From assembly GCA_037127915.1 (NCBI GenBank), contig JBAXXL010000020.1, forward strand, positions 8,657 through 72,656: a stretch of 64,000 nt of DNA, written 5' to 3'. Below the pieces are notes generated by a model. That model was not told where the DNA came from. It saw nothing but the letters and a program-made list of their open reading frames with translations, and did no database searches. This stretch comes from JBAXXL01 sp037127915. GTDB lineage: Bacteria > Bacteroidota > Ignavibacteria > Kapaibacteriales > UBA2268. A program made the position numbers and the translations under genes. Shown here piece after piece: positions 59,771-64,000 of the stretch. Positions within the stretch are counted from its first letter, which is position 1; every line of letters starts with the position of its first letter.

Positions 59771-62700
59771 ATGGAAAATGAAAACTCAAAGGCTTTGATT
59801 CATAGAGCCAAAGAATTAAATTGCTTATATAATATAGATGCTATATTATCGAGCAAAGAATTAAAATTTTATGATAAATTGCAGAGAGTAGTTGAAGTTC
59901 TGCCAACGGGATTTCATTATTCCGAAGATTGCTGTGCAAAAATAGTTTTGGAACACGAGATGTACCAAAGCGATAAATATGTAGAAACTCTTTGGATTTT
60001 GGCAAGTGATATTTATTTGGAAGGCGAGATAATCGGAACAATATCAGTTAATTACAAAAAACAATTCCCAGATAGAGACGAAACCGGTTTTTCGAGCGAA
60101 GAGCGCCATTTGCTCAATACCGTTAGCCAATGGTTGAGCCGTGACCTGATATTAAACAAATATGATAAGTTATACGCCAAAATCAAAGAGGGTTATTCAG
60201 GTGATGACCAAAATAGGCGGCCGGATTGGGAAATTATTTTAGATATGCAAAAACGCACAGACCAAATGATATTTTCCGTCATATCCAAAAAAATGCTTAA
60301 CCACATGCTTTGCGCCGGTATCAAAGAAGCCCCGGGTTTATTTGTGGTTTTGGGCTCCGTCATCGACCCTGACATGAATGAAACAACGGAAGTTAACACA
60401 CCGACACGTAAGCAAGTTCTCCAAAGTTCATTTAATTTGGCGAGCGAAATTTTCGAATTGGCAAAGAAGTATTATAATGACAATGAACTGATGGATTTAA
60501 TCCGTAAGTGGATTGCTGAAGAGAAAATGAAATCCCTTGTAAAATCACTTTCCGGTCAAAGTGCTTCGCTGACTGAAATATCCGATGCGCTTCAACTTTA
60601 CCATCAGCAAAATCCTTCTTTTGAGCTGGAAGGTTCAAAATTGGAATTGGGTATCAAAGTAGCATTAATATCGAAGTTTTTCACTGAACAACTTGATTTT
60701 ATTAACGTTGTCAAAGGGCTTATGGAAGTCGGTGATTTCTACGAAATTATGAAAACGATGATATTCCCGCCAATGAGTTTTGGCAAATTGGGCGGAAAAA
60801 GTGCGGGATTGATAATTGCTAAAAAAGTTATTCAGCGTTCGAGTGCATATATGGAGCTATTAGACCATATAGAAATTCCAAAGACTTGGTATATCACGTC
60901 AGATGGTATAATGAGTTTTCTGAATTTTAACAATTTGGAGGATATGAATGAGCAAAAGTATAAAGATATCGATGATATTAGTCAGGAATATCCGCATATT
61001 ATACAAACATTCAAAAACTCCCACTTTCCTGCATTTATGATTAATGGTCTTTCGCGTGCATTAGACGATTTTGGCGAAGGACCGATAATTGTTCGTTCAA
61101 GTTCGCTTTTAGAAGATCGGTTGGGAACAGCTTTCGCCGGTAAGTATAAAAGTTTGTTTCTTGCAAATCAAGGTCCAAAAGAACAGAGGCTCGAGGATTT
61201 ATTGGATGCTATAGCTGAGGTTTATGCCTCGATTTTCAGCCCTGATGCCATTGGCTATAGGAAAGAACGCGGTTTGCTGGATTTCAATGAGCAAATGGGT
61301 TTACTAATTCAAAGTGTTGTTGGTGTTAAAGCCGGTAAATATTTTTTCCCTGCTTATGCAGGTGTTGCTTTCAGCAATAACGAATTCCGATGGTCGCCGC
61401 GTATTAAGAGGACAGATGGTATAATCCGCCTTGTGGCAGGTTTGGGTACTCGTGCAGTTGATAGATTGGGCAACGATTTCCCGATACTGATATCGCCCGG
61501 TCAACCTGATTTGAGGGTGAATGTAACTTATAATGATATGGTTCGATATTCGCCAAAGATGATGGATGTGATAAATTTAGAAACAAATACTTTTGAAACT
61601 ATTGATATAGTTCAGTTAGTACGCGAAACAGGCAATGAGTTTCCTGAGCTGAATAATATGTTTTCGATTGATGAAGAAGGGCATTTGAAAAAACCTTTGG
61701 GTTTAGGTATTAATCCGGCAGAAGATGATATAGTGCCGACATTCGAAAATTTGTTTACACGGACAAATTTCATCGAAAAAATCAAGATAATGCTTTTTGA
61801 ATTGCAAAACAAATTGGGTTACCCGGTGGATATCGAATTTGCCGCTGATGGAAAGAATCTTTATATATTGCAATGCCGGCCGCAAGCAGAATCAATGGAT
61901 TCTGTATCGGCAATAATCCCGAAGGATATCGACCCCGACAAAGTACTATTTACCGCAACACAATTCGTATCGAATGGGAAAGTACCGAATATTGGTTTTG
62001 TAGTTTATGTGGACCCCGATAAATATGAGAATATGGGTGATTACGATGCGATGAGAGATGTAGGCAGAGCAATCGGGAAGCTGAACACTGTCTTACCGAA
62101 ACGAGGGTTTATCATGATGGGGCCCGGAAGATGGGGCACTCGCGACGATATTAAAATGGGCGTCAAAGTAACTTACGCCGATATAAATAACACGGCTATG
62201 CTGATAGAAATTGCCAAAACAAAAGGTAGTTTTACACCCGATTTATCGTTCGGAACGCATTTCTTCCAAGATTTAGTAGAAGCACAAATCAGGTATTTAC
62301 CTTTATATCCGGATAATAAGCAAAATAAATTCAATACGGAATTTTTTGCAAATGCCGTTAACTCATTAGATAGATTTCTTCCTGAATTCAAACATTTGGG
62401 TGAAGTATTGAAAGTAATTAATATACGTGAAAATTCTAATGGAAATATTTTGCGAATATTAATGAACGCTATGGAAGATAAAGCATTGGCATATTTGACA
62501 ATGGCAGATACAAAAACGATTTTCGAAGAACAGACGGATTATGCAACCGATGCTTCGATTTACGATGAACCGCTTCAATGGCGCAAACGAATGAGCGAAA
62601 GCATTGCAGGGCATTTAGATCCTGAAAAATTCGGCGTAAAAGGAATTTATTTATTTGGGTCTGTATTTTCGGAACGTGCGGCGGCGGATTCGGATATTGA

Positions 62701-62938
62701 TTTGATTGTACATTTTAGCGGAACGCCAAGACAAAAGCATGATTTAGCGATCTGGTTAGATGCCTGGAATAGTTGTTTATCGCAGATAAATTATAATAAA
62801 TCAGGCTTCAAGATGAATAAAATACTTGATGTAGTTATGATAGAAGATAACGAATTCGAAACACGAAAGTATTATGCCGAACTTTTAGATCCAAAAAATC
62901 ATGCATCAAGGAAATTGAAGATGAATAGGAAGAAATAG
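59771..62938 (+). CDS. GAF-like / PEP-pyruvate-binding / nucleotidyltransferase fusion protein
   Basis: 1055 residues. The N-terminal region (about 1-140) looks GAF-like (GTISVNYKKQFPDRDETGFS, SSEERHLLNTVSQWLSRDL). From about 330 to 715 is the ATP-grasp PEP/pyruvate-binding fold of PEP synthase: FGKLGGKSAGLIIAKKV, GEGPIIVRSSSLLEDRLGTA, GKYKSLFLANQG and VDIEFAADGKNLYILQCRPQ. The swivelling phosphohistidine and PEP-barrel domains that normally follow are absent. The C-terminus instead has an NTase-fold domain (IYLFGSVFSERAAADSDIDL, about 950-971) with two catalytic aspartates. It could couple phospho-transfer to nucleotidylation of a protein or RNA; function unknown. Confidence 0.85.
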   Translation: MENENSKALIHRAKELNCLYNIDAILSSKELKFYDKLQRVVEVLPTGFHYSEDCCAKIVLEHEMYQSDKYVETLWILASDIYLEGEIIGTISVNYKKQFPDRDETGFSSEERHLLNTVSQWLSRDLILNKYDKLYAKIKEGYSGDDQNRRPDWEIILDMQKRTDQMIFSVISKKMLNHMLCAGIKEAPGLFVVLGSVIDPDMNETTEVNTPTRKQVLQSSFNLASEIFELAKKYYNDNELMDLIRKWIAEEKMKSLVKSLSGQSASLTEISDALQLYHQQNPSFELEGSKLELGIKVALISKFFTEQLDFINVVKGLMEVGDFYEIMKTMIFPPMSFGKLGGKSAGLIIAKKVIQRSSAYMELLDHIEIPKTWYITSDGIMSFLNFNNLEDMNEQKYKDIDDISQEYPHIIQTFKNSHFPAFMINGLSRALDDFGEGPIIVRSSSLLEDRLGTAFAGKYKSLFLANQGPKEQRLEDLLDAIAEVYASIFSPDAIGYRKERGLLDFNEQMGLLIQSVVGVKAGKYFFPAYAGVAFSNNEFRWSPRIKRTDGIIRLVAGLGTRAVDRLGNDFPILISPGQPDLRVNVTYNDMVRYSPKMMDVINLETNTFETIDIVQLVRETGNEFPELNNMFSIDEEGHLKKPLGLGINPAEDDIVPTFENLFTRTNFIEKIKIMLFELQNKLGYPVDIEFAADGKNLYILQCRPQAESMDSVSAIIPKDIDPDKVLFTATQFVSNGKVPNIGFVVYVDPDKYENMGDYDAMRDVGRAIGKLNTVLPKRGFIMMGPGRWGTRDDIKMGVKVTYADINNTAMLIEIAKTKGSFTPDLSFGTHFFQDLVEAQIRYLPLYPDNKQNKFNTEFFANAVNSLDRFLPEFKHLGEVLKVINIRENSNGNILRILMNAMEDKALAYLTMADTKTIFEEQTDYATDASIYDEPLQWRKRMSESIAGHLDPEKFGVKGIYLFGSVFSERAAADSDIDLIVHFSGTPRQKHDLAIWLDAWNSCLSQINYNKSGFKMNKILDVVMIEDNEFETRKYYAELLDPKNHASRKLKMNRKK

Positions 62939-62944
62939 GAAGAA

Positions 62945-63015
62945 GGCAATTGGCAATTGGCAATAGGCAAGAAGTAAGAAGAAAGAAGTAAGAAGAAAGA
63001 AGAAAAAGGTAGAAG
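62945..63015. repeat. Short tandem GGCAATT / AAGAAGTAAG repeats
   Basis: GGCAATTGGCAATTGGCAATA followed (as shorter units) by repeated AAGAAGTAAGAAGAAAG. It precedes the four-helix-bundle gene; a second heptamer array follows that gene at 63374-63406. Confidence 0.7.
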
Positions 63016-63018
63016 AAG

Positions 63019-63321
63019 ATGATAAAAAGTTATAAAGATTTAATTGTTTGGCAAAGAAGAATGGATTTGGTAGAAGTCATATATAAAATAACCGAAAACG
63101 TGCCATCTAAAGAACAGTTTGGATTAATAGCACAAATGCGACGGGCGGCTGTTTCAATTCCCTCAAATATAGCGGAAGGATATGGCAGACAATCTACCGG
63201 TAGCTACTTGCAATTTCTTACCATTGCCAGAGGTTCACTCTTGGAATTAGAAACACAAATTGAATTGTGTTTACGATTAAAATACCTTCTTCTAATAGAT
63301 ACTAATAAAATACAAAATTAA
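63019..63321 (+). CDS. Four-helix-bundle protein (S23/IVP family), truncated by in-frame TAA
   Basis: 100 residues. Family signatures: SYKDLIVWQRRMDLVEVIYK, FGLIAQMRRAAVSIPSNIAE and GYGRQSTGSYLQFLTIARGS. The family is usually about 115-125 residues, with a last helix like NEINKMLxxLI. Directly after the TAA (63319-63321) the same frame reads TNEINKMLSALIAKIRG and stops at TAG 63373-63375, so a nonsense change has removed the last helix. Family genes are common as inserts in 23S rRNA or between genes, flanked by short repeats as here. Function unknown. Confidence 0.8.
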   Translation: MIKSYKDLIVWQRRMDLVEVIYKITENVPSKEQFGLIAQMRRAAVSIPSNIAEGYGRQSTGSYLQFLTIARGSLLELETQIELCLRLKYLLLIDTNKIQN

Positions 63322-63372
63322 ACTAATGAGATAAATAAAATGCTTTCTGCATTAATTGCGAAGATTAGGGGT

Positions 63373-63406
<34 letters not shown>

Positions 63407-63553
63407 AGAGTGAGGGTAAAATCTTTTGTACTCAAGAAAAAAATCATCACATATTGAAGAAGAAATTTTAAAGTTTAACAAAATAATACTAATTTAGTAT
63501 GTACAAAATCTGAAAATTTGTTTTATCCGTTTAATATTTTCGGGGGAATTCTG

Positions 63554-64000
63554 ATGGCGGAAAATGAACTAACTCAGTTTAAAAAGAAGAATTTTTGGAA
63601 ATTTTTCTCAATAATGCTGATTCTTGCAATTTGCTTTATTATAATAATTATGCAACTAATTAAAATACAATTAGTTGACCGTTCGATTTATGAGAAAATA
63701 GCTAAGAACCAACATGAATCAGCAATTAAACTTAAAGCCAAACGCGGCAATATGTACGATAGAAAAGGTAACCTATTGGTTACGACTACCGAGCTATACA
63801 CCGTTGGGGTTGACACTAAAACTCTTAAAAGAAAAGAATTAGTGTGCAAAATCCTAACGGCTAAAACAGACAAAGACGCAACATATTATTTAAATCTAAT
63901 TAATAACTGTAAAACAAGATTCGTATAATTAACAAAAGGTTTGGATGAAAACAAAATCATTGATATAAAACATTTGAACGACAAAGGCGTAGTGATAATA
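63554..64000 (+). pseudogene. Class B penicillin-binding protein N-terminus (FtsI-like), interrupted by in-frame TAA; runs off right edge
   Basis: From ATG 63554 (GGGGGAATT upstream) the frame encodes MAENELTQFKKKNFWKFFSI, a membrane segment (about 13-37) and LKAKRGNMYDRKGNLLVTTT, the class B PBP signature also seen in the PBP2 of this window. It stops at TAA 63926-63928 after 124 residues (NNCKTRFV). The same frame then continues without stop to the window end with GLDENKIIDIKHL, the position where FtsI proteins have their FVxLKRxLDP...I..L block. One nonsense codon, or a base-call error, therefore interrupts what looks like an FtsI-type septal transpeptidase. The catalytic domain lies outside the window. 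Confidence 0.6.

Overview
The window looks like a chromosome segment from a low-GC Gram-negative bacterium of the Bacteroidota/Chlorobiota (FCB) superphylum, most like Ignavibacteria or Kapabacteria. This is inferred from type IX secretion (T9SS) C-terminal sorting domains on secreted proteins, Omp28-like and Fibrobacter-paralogous surface domains, lipoproteins with Bacteroidota-type Ig domains, promoter candidates of the TTG / TAnnTTTG type, and cysteine-free L36 and S14. Shine-Dalgarno sequences (AAGGAG, GGAGG) are common here, which fits Ignavibacteria-like lineages better than Bacteroidia.

Layout. 1-7.4 kb: secreted or surface proteins on the minus strand in a region full of small palindromic repeats. 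Some of these repeats lie inside coding sequence, and a 140-bp upstream region is duplicated. 7.4-10.7 kb: an orphan RHS C-terminal cassette ending in a putative papain-like cysteine-peptidase toxin domain, followed by three tandem paralogous lipoproteins that are candidate immunity proteins. Each lipoprotein gene is preceded by a copy of the toxin gene's 3' tail. 11-16.1 kb: minus-strand operon of deoxyhypusine-synthase-like protein, EngB, CydB, a Sua5/YciO protein and PBP2. 16.7-22.6 kb: a secreted subtilase operon in which the small upstream protein shares the protease's N-terminal domain.

22.9-41.7 kb: the fused str-S10-spc-alpha ribosomal operon, rpsL to rplQ, including fusA, tuf, secY, map, infA and rpoA. 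rpsD is missing from its usual place before rpoA. L24 has an insertion, L17 a long acidic tail and L5 an N-terminal extension. It ends in a strong terminator, with a LolD-like ATPase gene starting 5 nt later. 42.8-47.3 kb: PAP2 phosphatase, SIMPL-domain protein, an orphan membrane protein, a repeat-rich gap, an Ig-domain lipoprotein and an initiator tRNA.

47.4-57.0 kb: the most notable system, a complete Wsp-type chemosensory operon (MCP, CheW, CheR-TPR, CheW, CheA-REC, CheB, response regulator). Its final regulator carries a WspR-like receiver fused to a PP2C/SpoIIE phosphatase instead of the GGDEF diguanylate cyclase. The inferred output is a serine-phosphatase partner switch rather than c-di-GMP. 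The CheB receiver has lost its phosphoacceptor, and CheA has a degenerate second Hpt-like region.

57.2-64 kb: endonuclease III, an AI-2E family transporter, a YggS PLP protein and a 1055-residue fusion of a GAF-like region, a PEP/pyruvate-binding region and a nucleotidyltransferase. These are followed by a four-helix-bundle protein and the N-terminus of a class B PBP, each interrupted by an in-frame TAA beyond which the same frame continues.
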